In this document: positions 9,107 through 20,080 of the stretch, one piece after another
Layout: each line of letters begins with the position of its first letter
How positions within the stretch are numbered: the stretch's first letter is position 1
Assembly: GCA_946965045.2 (NCBI GenBank)
Contig: OX337233.1
Span: 868,001 to 932,000, forward strand
Source: Epithemia pelagica
Lineage: Eukaryota > Bacillariophyta > Bacillariophyceae > Surirellales > Surirellaceae
Direction of reading: 5' to 3'
DNA: 64,000 nt
Made by a program: the position numbers and the translations under genes
The notes under the pieces: model-generated
What the model was told of the DNA's origin: nothing
Databases searched by the model: none
Seen by the model: the letters and a program-made list of their open reading frames with translations, nothing else

Positions 9107-12100
9107 ATGTCTTCGCTTTCAGTGTCTTCCTCTGCGCTGGATGCCCTCATCAAACCGTCCCAGCTTCCTGGATCCTTTAGCTTGAATCCTTCTGGTCTTT
9201 ATCCATCATCTGAGAATCCTCATCGCACTACCTTTCCGAACCAGTTCTCTTCTACATCCTTTTTGCACTGTACCTCACCTCCGAACTCCAACCCTCCTTC
9301 CAAAGAGGTGCTTCTACGTTCTTTACAAGACATTTTACACCAGTTGCACTTTGAAGACAAAGCCCCCACCAGTTCAACCCCGTTGGTTCCCTGTACTACC
9401 AAATACGCCAATGCGTCCTCCTTGCCCATCTCCGGTTACCTTGCTGTTGTGCATTTAGACACAACCACTCCCGGTCAGCTTCCTACTTCTTCCCTTCAAG
9501 GCCCCTTTCTGGTGGTACTAGGCCCACGGCCTTTTCCTTCAACAGCACACCTATTTCCTCCAACGTTTTTGGAAACGCCCCTACCACTTACAGTCAAGGC
9601 CAATTTCCTTTCCCCACATCGACGTTGGCCCCAGCCTTTGCCTTCCTTAGTGGACATCCCTCCTCCACGCTCCCGAATCTCAACTCTCTGGAGTGGATTC
9701 AAGGCAACCCATCCTCTCTGATGGTTTCTCTTCGAGCCCATTGCGCTCTTTTTTCCACCGTCATTTCTCATTCTATGGATAACCCTCTCCCCATAGACCA
9801 AGGCTGGGCATCTCTTCAGATCCCTACTGTCCCGTCGACTACGACGGACTCCACCCCGCCCTCTGGGCACACAGACTTCAATACGGCTCTTGCCGCTCGA
9901 GTTGAGGCCCTTAAGGCCAAACTCAATGAAGCCAATGAAAGCGTCCTTACGCTTTCCCCACCACTGGTGGACAACTCATCGGCCCCGGCCACGTCTTCAA
10001 CCTGGCTCCTCCTGGCCGCCCATCCCCTTCCGGAACACCATTCTTTGCCTATTGGTTTATTTATTGACCCCAGCAAAGTCCCTACTCCCGATGATCTTAT
10101 CTCGGTAGTTATCTCTTGGTTTAATCAACTGGGCCATCCCCCAACCAGATTGGTTTCCGAAGATCACCTCCGAACCTCTCTCGCGCGGTTATCTAATCCC
10201 TACACAGGTGCATGGCTCTCTGCAATTGCCGCCAACGCCGATCAATTCGCCTGCACATGGCATTCCGATTCTCAGTTGACTGGGGATTACCCCATCCTTT
10301 ATTCTTCCCCGTCCCGCGGTCGTCCCCCACCTTTATCTTCCACCATTCATCCAGCCGATGCGTTATTCACGCATCCCAAGTTTGCCCTCGCGGCAGCCAT
10401 CTTCTTCGATCAACTCTTCAGGGCCAATCTTTCCCTGACCATGGTGAACAAGTTTCATCTTTCTTCCTTCGAGAATTTTCGAAATACAACGAGAAACACC
10501 CAGAATTATTCTTACACAAACCTGGCAATCTCCTCCCATACCTACCATACCTATGCGAACCGGCAGCACAGTCATGGAACACTCAGTACGGCTTTAAAGC
10601 CTTTTCCCCTCGCGCTTCCGGGAACCATCCTCTCCCTTCCTTTGCCCTGGCAATTTTCCCTGGGCTCCCCGAATCCAACGTACCTCCGGCCGACGACCCT
10701 TCCACCCCTCGTCGACCTTCATCCACGGTCGTTGCCGCTCTTCCAAATTTTGGTTTTCGCAATGCCTCCACCCTCAACTGTGGATCCCCCCCCCTCCAAT
10801 ATCTCGTCCTTCACCTTGCGAGCAACCTGTGGTCCGCCCACCCCAACCAACGGCTCCGGCTCCATTCCAACCAACGACACAAGGGTACCCTCCCGCGGAC
10901 ATCAGGCCTACGCCCCCGCCCGTCATAGACCTTACCCATTCGGAAGCTCCGCTTCCTCCTTCCACTGTTCCCTACAATCCCTTGGTAGCCCAACGCCAAC
11001 CTTGGGACTCACATGTCACCAATGAAGTGGTCTCCCCGTGGTGCCTCCCCATAGAGAACCCCTCGTGGTTCTCAAGCACTCGAATGAGCCACGTTCATTC
11101 ATCCATTTCCTCAACGGCCTACATTCCCACCGTCCACCCGCATCTTGCGCTTGAGCGCGGCCAATTTAGCTTTGAACGCTTTATGCAACAGGACACGGAG
11201 AATCTACCTCCACACATCGTCCAATGGTCCTTTCTCGGCATGATTGTTCTTCATCCCTCCCTTGTCTTGTTTGAACCTGGTCCTCCTACGGCGCTACCGC
11301 AAGCACCCTACGATCGAGACCTATTTCAAACGCCCAGTCTATTAAATAACAACTGGCTCAGGCAAGTGTTGCCGTTCACATCCGCTGAGACTCGAGCGTC
11401 CCATGCAGAACACGCTGCCATTGATCTCCTTGATACGGCGACAGAGGCGTCCCTCCACCCTACGGCCCCCTTTCCCGCCCGCTTCTCTGGATCATTCTAC
11501 CATGCGGAACCAGTACGGAAAGCCCTCCGCACGTTTCGCTTCAGCTCCGGTCTAAACTTACATCACGACGATATCAGATCCCTGCATACTGCCCTTACTC
11601 CGTGGCATTTTTTGTGGTCCATCCCTCTCCCAGTAGAAGGACGAATTTCCGCGGCGGGTATTCCGTCCCCAACCTTAGCCACCCTCTGCCGAAACTTGGT
11701 ATTTTTTCTCAACTGTATGTTTACGAACGACGACTTCTTCCCTGCCTTTCCCCCGGGTTTCTCGCCCTTTCTGCTCCGGAGCCCTCTGGCAGGCAACCTC
11801 CTTTGGGCGGCATCAACACTTGAACACCCTCTCACTCGAGACACGTGGGCTTCCATCGCGTCATCAGATCCTGCCTTTGCCCTCTCCCTCACGGCTGGCG
11901 TCCTGTTTCACATCGGTGAACTCATCCAACAGTTTCTCCGTTGGAGCACCCAAAGCCGGGTCCAGTTGTCTTGCCCTGCCACCGATGACTCTGTCGGCTA
12001 TCTTCCCAAGTGTGCCCTTGTAGCAGATACTACTCCGTTCGGCATTTCCTCCAACAAGCAGTATTGCATTAATTGGAGGTCCACTTTCACTTCAATCTTC

Positions 12101-12600
12101 TCCCATCCGACAGTCCTGTCCCATCGCACCACCAATGCCATGGCACCGGTCTTAAAACACTCTCTCCCAACGTATTTCTCGGTCGCCGCTTCTGCCGATC
12201 GCACTAGTGATCGCTCTCGGCGCCGTCCGGCGGAAAACCCCTCTCCTCCGTCGGCCAACGAACGTCCCTCCCGTCGTCAATGCCAAAATCCCTCTGGGTC
12301 TACCCCTCCAGCCTGAGCTGCAGAGTGTCGCAAAGCGCAGGTCCCTCTCCTTCATCTCAATGAGACGGGACGGCAACAATACACACATCCAGGTAAGCTT
12401 TTTGCCGCCCATACGGCCGATGTTCCCATCCCGAAATGGGATGGCAAACAATTTTGTTTCATGTTCTGCGACAGGTTGTCCGCCGGAGGTTGTAACCGCT
12501 CGCGTCGCTGCCCTCGCCATCATGTCTGCCTATCTTCTGAAGAGCGCTCCAAGTGGTCACAAACGGCGTTGCGCCCTTTGTGCCTTTGTGGGAGTTTTGT
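9107..12600 (+). pseudogene. Gag-like region of DIRS-like element, multiply frameshifted
   Basis: The first frame starts at ATG 9107 (MSSLSVSSSALDALIKPSQL) and ends at 9721. The coding signal then moves to the frame 9625-11025, briefly to the frame around 10440-10900 (FSKYNEKHPELFLHKPGN), and then to 10829-12316. A final piece carries a CCCH zinc finger at about 12467-12508: C-x7-C-x5-C-x3-H (C-DRLSAGG-C-NRSRR-C-PRH-H). A nucleic-acid-binding finger at the end of gag is usual for retroelements. The repeated frame changes mean the protein is no longer made in full. The assignment as gag rests on position and the finger. Confidence 0.6.
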
Positions 12601-12813
12601 ACCCACCCACGCTTCCGTTCTTGTCTGGCTGTTACATCTGCATTCCGCGCCTTCATGGCCGATCCACCCTCGAGCACTCCTCCACCCGTTGCTGCCCCCG
12701 CCCCGCCGCCCCCTTCGTGACTACCACTTCCACTGGAGTCCTCCTCACCTTCCGCTCCGACAACCACTCCAATGGTGCCCGACTCCTCCTTCTACCCCAA
12801 CACAGTCCAGTAG

Positions 12814-15599
12814 TTGTCCTTGCCTGTCCTATCCATCAGTCCCGACCTGCCATCGACGATCCCACCGGCTCACCCCTCTCGGCGTCCCACCTTTTCCTCT
12901 CGGGATGTCCTACCCAACGTCTACAATTGTTCAGACCATGCCAAACCACGCCTAAATTGCGTGCTGGCGATCATCCTGCCTTTCCTCACGGACACGGATC
13001 AACGCGTCCTCCATTCTGTGGGGCTGTCCCCGCGTTGGGGCCCTTTGCTCAATTGGCCTCTCTGGCCCCTCACCTTGCATCGGCGACGTTTCGGCTTTGG
13101 AGCCGACAATCCCATGGTCTCCGCATCGTATGCTCCCAATCCCAACAAACCTGGCAGTGCCGATACACCTCTGGATGTGGTTAGTCCGGAACTTCTCGGG
13201 CACTTCTGCTGGGATTTTCTTTCGGTGGTGGACAGGATTAACCTAGTTCGCTCTTCTCCTGTTTTTGTTTTCTACCATCGTCTGCGCCTCTCGGCCGCCC
13301 AGGGTGTCTCTTTGGCGTCTTGTAGATCTCCTCCACGCCTCGATCCGGATGCCCCCCTTCCTTTCCGCAAAGCCTATCTTCTTTCGGTGGCTCTCTGCAA
13401 GCAAAATTTCGTTTACGCTGATATGTTCCGCTGGTTAGGCGGAACATATAACAACAAGCACCGCTCTTTGCAACCGACGTTCGACGTGATCGACCGAGTC
13501 AAAGCCTTTGACCCCCATGACCGAACCTGGAGACTATTTCACCAGGGCGCCCCCCTCACCGGACATTTCTCTTTCGGCCGTACTTCAGTCGCCGCCCGCA
13601 ATCTCTTCGACAACTACAGTGGAGTCTACGAGAATTTTGACACCATCCTTGCCAAGTATAAAAAAGAAGAACAACTGCAGTATCACCTTTTCCTACCGTG
13701 CATTATGTGGCGTTTCTTACCGGGCCTTTTCATCGCCCTGATCAATTGGGTCGCTCCAAAACCACACCAACTTGGCGACACGGGTCGGTTATGTATCGAC
13801 CCCTCTTCCAAGATCAGTGTGTCTGACGACGGCAACCCAAACAGTCCAATTCCGGACGCAGGTCTCGACCCTGATGCAAACCCAAGCGTTGCCTATGGAA
13901 CGGCGTTTGAACGTTTTCTCCGATACGTTTATAATTTGAGATTGGACCACCCGGACGAAGATATCCTTCTGTCCGCCGACGATATCTCGGCGGCCTTTCG
14001 CCGTGTGAATTATAATCCGCAAGTCGCCGTGGTGTTTTCGTGTGTCCTTGATTGCTTCCTCATCATTCCGGTCGGAATGATATTTGGCGCAAAAAATTCT
14101 CCGTCATACTATATGACCCCTGGAGAACTGCGTGCTCACCTAGCACGACACCTTCCTTCCCTCAACGATGCCCGTACTCGCCTTGGCGATTCCATCGTTC
14201 TTCCCCCGCCTCCCACCCCAACCGACGTTGCAACTTTCGTGCGTGTGGAACAAGACGATCTTAACACCGGAGTCAGTGCCCTCCTTGCGTCCTCAAGTCG
14301 GAAACCCGCTTATGCTCCGTTCGTCGATGACACGGGTGGCGCTGCCATTCGAGCAAACATTCACGCCCTCGTGCACAACAGCATCTTGGCGGCCTACATC
14401 ACCTTTGGCGTCCCCGAGGAAGACCCCGGTCGTCCTGAGCCTATAAATCCCGTCAAGTTTGTTCGTCAGCTTTCCCATCAATTAAAGTTTCTTGGGTTTT
14501 TCATTGACACCCGCACGATGTCTATCACGTGGCCTCAACACACACGAGACCAGCTACGACTCTACTTAACCAATCTACTGGACACCGATGAAACCCCTTC
14601 CGGTGGACGACGGCTCTCCCCCCAATCTGCAGCTACCATTCTCGGTCTTGTCCGCCACAGTGCGACAGCCACTCTATTGGGAACATATTACACGCTCAGC
14701 CTGCAGTTCTCGCTCAATGATAATATTCGGTCGTCCGTGGCACAGGGACTGAACCCAGCCTCCACGCGATTTTGGCAGAGGACTCACTTTTCATTAAGCC
14801 GAGAAACCATTCTGGATCTTCGGGCCCTTCTCCATTTCCTTCCGGTATCAGATTCCGATCACTTCTGGTCCCGGCCCATTGGCCTGGTAATTCCTCGCGA
14901 GTCGCAATTCACTGTCCTTGGAGATGCGTCTATTGAGGGTCTTGGGGGCTGGCTCAACGAACGGTTTCCTTTTATGTGGCGGTTGACGAAATCCGACTTA
15001 GAAGCCATCGGTTTCATAATCCCAAAGGATATGCAAGCCATCAAAATCACGGCTGAAACTACCTCCGACACCACCTCCGAACCGTGGCACATCAACTTGT
15101 TAGAGTTCATCGTGCTTATCATTGATTTCTGGTTCATTCAAGTACTGGCACCCCAGCGGTGACCTCCCTGGTCTCTACCCTTCGGACGGACAACACCTCA
15201 GCCTTATCATGGCTCAAACATGCTGCCCGCACAAAGCGACCTACGGTACGGCGTCTCGCTCGTCTTTTCCAGTCCATGCTTTCTCATGCACCTGTTCCTG
15301 TAAAGCTTCTTTCTTTACACATAGCCGGGTCGGAAAACCACAACGCCGACCTTCTCTCCCGGCCATCCCTAGCGCCTTCGTGGGCATCCGTTATCGCGCA
15401 GTCGCGGCCTCCCTTGGATCACCGACTCGCCTACCAAGTCCCGCGCAAACTGCTCTCCGTGCTGTTGCTGACCTACAGGTTTCCTGCAACCGCGGATATA
15501 ATCGTCGAAAGAACGACGGCACTGTGGACACTCGCGCCCACCACTTTCATCGGTGGGCCGTCCGATATGGATACACAGTCCAACTACTGTCGTCCTTGA
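12814..15599 (+). pseudogene. Reverse transcriptase / RNase H of DIRS-like element
   Basis: A 782-codon open stretch (12814-15162; the first codon is TTG, so the real start is fused upstream or further in). RT motif A is DDISAAFRR (about 13978), motif B GMIFGAKNSPS (14074), the active site FVDD (14320), and motif E LKFLGF (14485). RNase H begins with VLGDASIEGLGG (14914) and NLLEF (15096). It continues only in another frame (15159-15599), with TDNTSALSWL and HIAGSENHNADLLSR. A frame change therefore lies near 15120-15160. The RT resembles those of YR retroelements, and the downstream recombinase agrees. DIRS elements often have overlapping frames, so part of the shift could be original rather than damage. 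Confidence 0.8.
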
Positions 15600-16645
15600 G
15601 CAACAACGAGTGCTTACAAACTCTCGCAATCTACGTTCATGACGTCGCCATTGGGGACAATGTTCACTACGATTCAAAAATGTCCTCGGATACCGTCTCC
15701 AACTACCTACACGCTGCTCGACTCTTCCTTCAGGTCTGTCGTCAGGCTCCGGTCAACACCATGGATCCATCTCGTCCTGGTGCCCTGCACCCTTTGCTGG
15801 CTGATCAACTCGCCTTTCGGTCTCGGTGGTCACGGTCAAATGATCGTCGAGAACCTATCACTGCTCCCACTCTCGCGAACTTATCTTCCCGTCAAGCCCT
15901 CTTGTCGACTGACTCCCCCCTGGGACACACCTATCTTCTTCCTGCCGTTTTTGATTGGTTGTGTCTCGCCTGTTTTACGGGCTCTCGCCCAGGCGAGTAC
16001 GCACAAATGAGTGGATCGAAAACAACCTTCTCCCCCGTTCCCAAGTGCCCCAACGACCCATTTTGGGAAGGCAAGCCTGTGGCGTTCGTCGCCTCGGAAT
16101 TCATGTTTTTGTCACCAACCAACCGTATTATCCCTCACGGTGATCTTCCTACTACGCCACTCGAAGCCGTGGCTTGCGTCCGCATTCGGTTTCGACACGA
16201 TAAGTCGTCCACCAACTTTTCCAAGCGTTCGTTTTACAAGGCAAATCATGCCTTCCTTTGCCCAGTCCGGGCCTCTCGTCGAATTTTCTGTCGGGCCCAC
16301 ACGCTCAAACTCTCGCCCTTCTGGCCACTAGGCTCTTATCGGGACAACAAAGCCGGCAAGACCTTTCTTCTTCGCTCGACAGACATCATTAAAACTCTTC
16401 GTGTTCCCTGTAAGCTGGCCCATCCGTGCCCGAATGACTACCCTCACAGGCACGTTCATCTTCTGGTAGCTCACTCTACCCGAATTACCGCCGCTGTCGC
16501 CCTTGCGAACGCTGGTGCTTCTCCGGATGTTATTGCCCATCGGCTTCGATGGCACCGAGATTCAGTCGAACATTATCTTCGCGACTGCTCTCGTGCTGTG
16601 GGTCTTCTCACCCAACAGGCCATTGCCGGCGTACTCCTAATCTAG
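15440..16645 (+). CDS. Tyrosine recombinase of DIRS-like element
   Basis: The frame is open back to 15122, but coding similarity starts after the RNase H end, around 15440-15480. Catalytic features of the YR fold are present: R in CFTGSRPGEYAQ (15979), the H-x-x-R box HSTR (16471), then LRW (W in the second-histidine position) and the nucleophile candidate in VEHYLRD (about 16573). The SAM-like N-terminal half includes SNYLHAARLFLQVC. This protein would integrate a circular DNA intermediate without a DDE reaction. It ends at TAG 16643-16645. It appears unbroken in itself, unlike the upstream domains, but depends on a frame change for expression. Confidence 0.75.
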   Translation, partial: PAQTALRAVADLQVSCNRGYNRRKNDGTVDTRAHHFHRWAVRYGYTVQLLSSLSNNECLQTLAIYVHDVAIGDNVHYDSKMSSDTVSNYLHAARLFLQVCRQAPVNTMDPSRPGALHPLLADQLAFRSRWSRSNDRREPITAPTLANLSSRQALLSTDSPLGHTYLLPAVFDWLCLACFTGSRPGEYAQMSGSKTTFSPVPKCPNDPFWEGKPVAFVASEFMFLSPTNRIIPHGDLPTTPLEAVACVRIRFRHDKSSTNFSKRSFYKANHAFLCPVRASRRIFCRAHTLKLSPFWPLGSYRDNKAGKTFLLRSTDIIKTLRVPCKLAHPCPNDYPHRHVHLLVAHSTRITAAVALANAGASPDVIAHRLRWHRDSVEHYLRDCSRAVGLLTQQAIAGVLLI

Positions 16646-16698
16646 AACTCCTATTTTTCCTTGTTCAACAGTAGTTCTCACTATTATTTCTACTTTCG

Positions 16699-18303
16699 TT
16701 ACATATGTTGGTGCCATCCACCCCGCCCAAATTGCATTCCGGCCGCACGCCGACGATCCCGGGCCCGTTCGATCACCTCTACGTTTCCGAATGCCCGTTG
16801 TACCGTTTGACCACTATCCGTTACAACATGCACTCGGGCCTTGGTCACCCGAGCCACGATGCCCACCTGGTCACTCTCGCTCCACTCCTGCTCCAGGCCA
16901 GGCAACACATAGTTCAAGATCTGAACACGGTCGCCTGTCCTTGCGCGTCCCACTGCCGCTCCCAACCCAAATCGACCTCCCCCACGAGCGCCGTTCCTTC
17001 CAGCCTGGCCCCGTTGTGTCTCGCCTTGATTTCTCGGCGTCCCTGCCCGACTCCTGGGAGTGCCCGCCTGACTACGCGGCGTCTCCGGCTCAACAACACC
17101 GACTCCCACCGCAGGCGCACCACCATCTCCCCGCAATTCCTGAATTCGATCGACTATCGCCCGTTCTCTTAAGTTCAACACAGCCAACTCCGCCACCAAC
17201 CGGTCCACCTCTTCTTCCCTTGCTCTCGTCATTACGCTCCCCCGCTACTCCTCTCCTTCACACCAATCCTGGTCAATCTCCTTGAAGGAGGACGGAGACG
17301 ATGGCAATTCCTCCAAATCCGTCGTAGCCCGAGCGTTGCTCGTGGCAGCCGCAGCCCTCTGTGCACTTTCCGGAACCGCGGATGTTCCCTGTGCAGTATT
17401 CCCCTTTTTGTCGGTCTTTCCGGCTTCTTTGGTATAGCGCCTCTGCCTAGCGGTCGGTGTAGCCGCTGCCTTATCGCTTGCCTCCTTGCTCTCGTCGACT
17501 CCTGAGCTCGCGGAATGCACCGTCACCTCCTGTGGTGGCGTCTTGGGCGCCCACCGTCGTGTCGCTCGTTTCACAGGTCTCGAACCCGACGAAACACTAT
17601 CCTTGTCCCACGCAACGCCAGTCGGTTGCTTCTTCGTATTAGGAGACGCCATCGCTAACCAGGAACGCAATGCTTCTTGCTCGCCCTGGTCAAATCGAGT
17701 TTCGTCCACCTCCACTCGATGCTTACTCTTCTTGTCCCCCCCCCCCCTCGTTCGTTTACAGGAACAGGAACGGGTAATGCGCGACGTTCCACGTTCTTGA
17801 TCAGCACTGCTCGAAAGGCCTCAACTTGCTCCTCCAACTGCTGGTCTGGAGTTTGCACGTTCAAACCAAGTCCGCACAACTCGGAAAACAACGAACGACG
17901 GTCCTCGGGGTGTGGAAACAAACGTTCCAACGCCCCCACCAAGCTCAAGGTTTGCCTTGACAATCGCCCTTTTGCGCTCTTGACGTTCCTTCCGGCGAAT
18001 CTCCGTCACCAAGGATTCAAACTTCTCCTCGTGGAGCTGGTACAGGCGCCACACCTGGCGACTTTCCAAATTGCACGCCTGCTGTCATTCCAACAGCTTC
18101 AACTCCTGGGCCTCTTCCAACTGACGCAGCTCTCTCGCCTGACTGACACGCAATCGCTCGCACTCAGCGGCACGAGCGTCGGATCTCCGCAATTAAGCAA
18201 TGAACTCGGCCGTCTGTTCTCTTTGAACCGTGCCCGCCTCGGCAATCAGTTCATTCAGACGCTTAGTCTCTTTTTTAGCTCCTCCTTTGGCTGGGGAACT
18301 CAT
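16699..18303 (-). pseudogene. Antisense coiled-coil / KOW-like ORF convergent with the recombinase
   Basis: ATG at 18303 (MSSPAKGGAKKETKRLNEL). In-frame TAA (about 18193) and TGA (about 18073) interrupt a charged coiled-coil segment (AECERLRVSQARELRQLEEA; EEKFESLVTEIRRKERQERK). A frame shift near 17950 leads to ALERLFPHPEDRRSLF. A second shift falls exactly on a C12 tract (17736-17747) and restores the frame KHRVEVDETRFDQGEQEAL. After a TAG at about 17245 the same frame gives MTRAREEEVDRLVAEL (coiled coil). A GDRVQIL, DQVGIVARVTKARVHV and GNVEVI region follows, resembling a KOW or SH3-like fold. Function unknown; it is perhaps an accessory protein of the element. The shift at the homopolymer could be a sequencing error. 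Confidence 0.6.
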
Positions 18304-18607
18304 TGCGCTGCAAGATCTTTGACTGCACCTCGAGTCCCCACCCCACCGGTCTATCCAGCTTACAACCTTGACACATTTGCCATGTTTCGCGGGTGGTTGG
18401 TCAGGTAAGAAGACAGGTGGTCTAGACGCCAGAGTGTTGTTCCACACCCTAGCGTTCTCCTCTGGTTTGGCCTCCGGTAACTTCGTTACCGCAAGCCACA
18501 ATCAACCAGAGAGATAGTCTTCCTCACTCCAACCAACACACGCTACCAAGCAGGGCGACAGCAGGCAATTGTACCAGACGATTGGGTCAATTGACCGATG
18601 CCCATCA

Positions 18608-18703
18608 GAAAAGGGGAAGGGTTATAGGGATAAGCACGACCACTCGACCAATAGCGCTATTGGTCGAGTGGTTGGGCTTATCCCTATAACCCTTCCCCTT
18701 TTC
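18608..18703. repeat. 96-bp near-perfect palindrome A
   Basis: Centred on AGCGCT at 18653-18658. The arms GAAAAGGGGAAGGGTTATAG and the following 28 bases pair with their inverted copy, with two mismatched positions. There is no loop. The same palindrome core recurs at 19760-19809 and 19947-20042. Confidence 0.9.
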
Positions 18704-18862
18704 AAAAGATAACACTGGGGGGCCACATTGGTGGACACTGCCCCAGGAAATCTAACACTGGGGGGCCACATTGGTGGACACTGCCCCAGGAAATCTCCGC
18801 CCCTCCTGGAAGGGACTCGCACTAATTGGTTACCGATGTGGCCCCCTTAACGTGGTAGGTTG
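18704..18862. repeat. Repeat block next to palindrome A
   Basis: AACACTGGGGGGCCACATTG, then GTGGACACTGCCCCAGGAAA, occurs twice in tandem (18710-18757 and 18752-18799). TCCGCCCCTCCTGGAAGGGA and CTAATTGGTTACC, then GATGTGGCCCCC, follow. The whole module appears inverted at 19833-19947, linking the two palindrome regions. Confidence 0.8.
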
Positions 18863-18978
18863 GCGCCGAATCTGCGATACCTCATGCTCTACTGGCTTAC
18901 TCTTAGGCTTTACAACGTCAGTCGCTACCAAACTCTACACACTCGCTACAAATTTGCTTTTCCACAGGGACAGGATGC

Positions 18979-19182
18979 TTGACTTTGGCCAACCTAGAAC
19001 CTGGACGGATCACACCTCGGTCGAAATACTACGCAGTGAAGATGCACTGGTTTCGACAACATATAAGCGATCGGCTGCGAGTCGTCAAAGTTGATACGAC
19101 ACAACAGCGCGCCAACATTCTGACCAAAGGTCTTACCCAATCCACGTTTGAGCACATTCGGAAGCTCCTCTGTGGATGGTGA
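18979..19182 (+). pseudogene. Copia RNase H C-terminal remnant
   Basis: ITPRSKYYAVKMHWFRQH, then VVKVDTTQQRANILTKGL and FEHIRKLLCGW, is the typical end of a Ty1/Copia polyprotein (KxxHWFR, QxADIxTK and the final LxGW). The preceding RT cannot be found, so this is an isolated fragment. It lies between the two inverted palindrome blocks. Confidence 0.75.
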
Positions 19183-19757
19183 CCACCAAATCTATTCTCA
19201 CAATTTACATCTTTAAAGTCCATTATCTCATCCGTGTTCGGCTGAGAGGGAGTGAAAAGGGTGCGACCTAATGGAGACTAGCCTAGAGCTGACTCACAAG
19301 GCCATACGTCAACTTGCCCAACCAGCCTCACACTTGGACTTACGCACTACTTGCATATCTTTTAGGAACGTACGAACTAGTTAATCTTCTATCATAATTT
19401 TCCCAATTCATCCCCTTTTCAGGTTATGAGCCCAAGCATCACGCGATAAAGCCTGTTGCGAAAAGACCATAACGATTTCGGTGGACAAGTTCAAGCGTTC
19501 GACGTTGAGGAAATCCGTCTGAACTCTGAACGGCCGTTGAAGTCCAAGACCTACCAGTTTCGATAGCCAGTGTTGCATCGAACCAGGTGGTTTCGTTGCG
19601 ATTTTCCAGTGAATGGAAACCATAGCTGACTTCCTCAGACTCGGAGCAGCTGCTAACAGTGAAGACTCTGACTCTTCAAGAATTCCAGGCTGGTCCTCTG
19701 ACGAATCAAGCTTAAGTAGTATTGAAACAATGAGTACTAAGGTCGTTATAAACGGAG
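19183..19757. other. Spacer between palindrome blocks, nothing recognised
   Basis: No coding frame with a recognisable product. It might contain the LTR end of the Copia remnant just upstream, but no LTR pair could be found. A GACCAATAGCGCTATTGG core begins immediately after. Confidence 0.4.
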
Positions 19758-19759
19758 AG

Positions 19760-20080
19760 TAAGCCCGACCACTCGACCAATAGCGCTATTGGTCGAGTGG
19801 TCGGACTTATCCCTATAACCCTTCCCCTTTTCAAAAGATAACACTGGGGGGCCACATTGGTAACCAATTAGCGCGAGTCCCTTCTAGGAGGGGCGGAGAT
19901 TTCCTGGGGCAGTGTCCACCAATGTGGCCCCCCAGTGTTATCTTTTGAAAAGGGGAAAGATTGTAGGGATAAGCCCGACCAATCGACCAATAGCGCTATT
20001 GGTCGAGTGGTCGGGCTTATCCCTACAATCTTTCCCCTTTTCTAGTGGTCGGGCTTATCCCTACAATCTTTCCCCTTTTC
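19760..20080. repeat. Nested palindrome block B
   Basis: Contains a 50-bp palindrome (19760-19809, one mismatch) and a 96-bp palindrome (19947-20042), both centred on AGCGCT. Between them, AAAAGATAACACTGGGGGGC (from about 19833) is mirrored by its inverse ending at 19947, around an inner module, CTTCTAGGAGGGGCGGAGAT. After 20042 a further direct copy of the right arm follows (GTGGTCGGGCTTATCCCTAC to about 20080). The block is the inverted counterpart of 18608-18862. Confidence 0.85.

Larger units (their letters stand above)
9107..18303. mobile_element. Large decayed DIRS-like (tyrosine-recombinase) retroelement
   Basis: In order on the plus strand: a gag-like region ending in a CCCH finger, reverse transcriptase, RNase H, and a tyrosine recombinase instead of a DDE integrase. 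RT plus RNase H plus YR is the hallmark of DIRS-order retrotransposons. On the minus strand, convergent with the YR gene and starting 54 bp beyond its stop, lies a 1.6-kb broken frame. All frames contain shifts or stops, so the copy is dead. The whole stretch is C-rich on the plus strand and unlike its flanks in composition. Outer limits are set by the coding content. I could not identify the split or inverted terminal repeats, so the real element may extend into 8.6-9.1 kb and about 18.5 kb. Confidence 0.75.

Noticed and set aside
9625-11025. 466-codon frame as an independent gene
   Set aside because: The C-rich composition keeps several plus frames open at once. The coding signal moves between frames, so it is treated as part of a broken gag region.
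18608-18703. Bacterial-type terminator or riboswitch
   Set aside because: The palindrome is 96 bp with no loop and no U tract, repeats elsewhere as a module, and lies in a eukaryotic genome.
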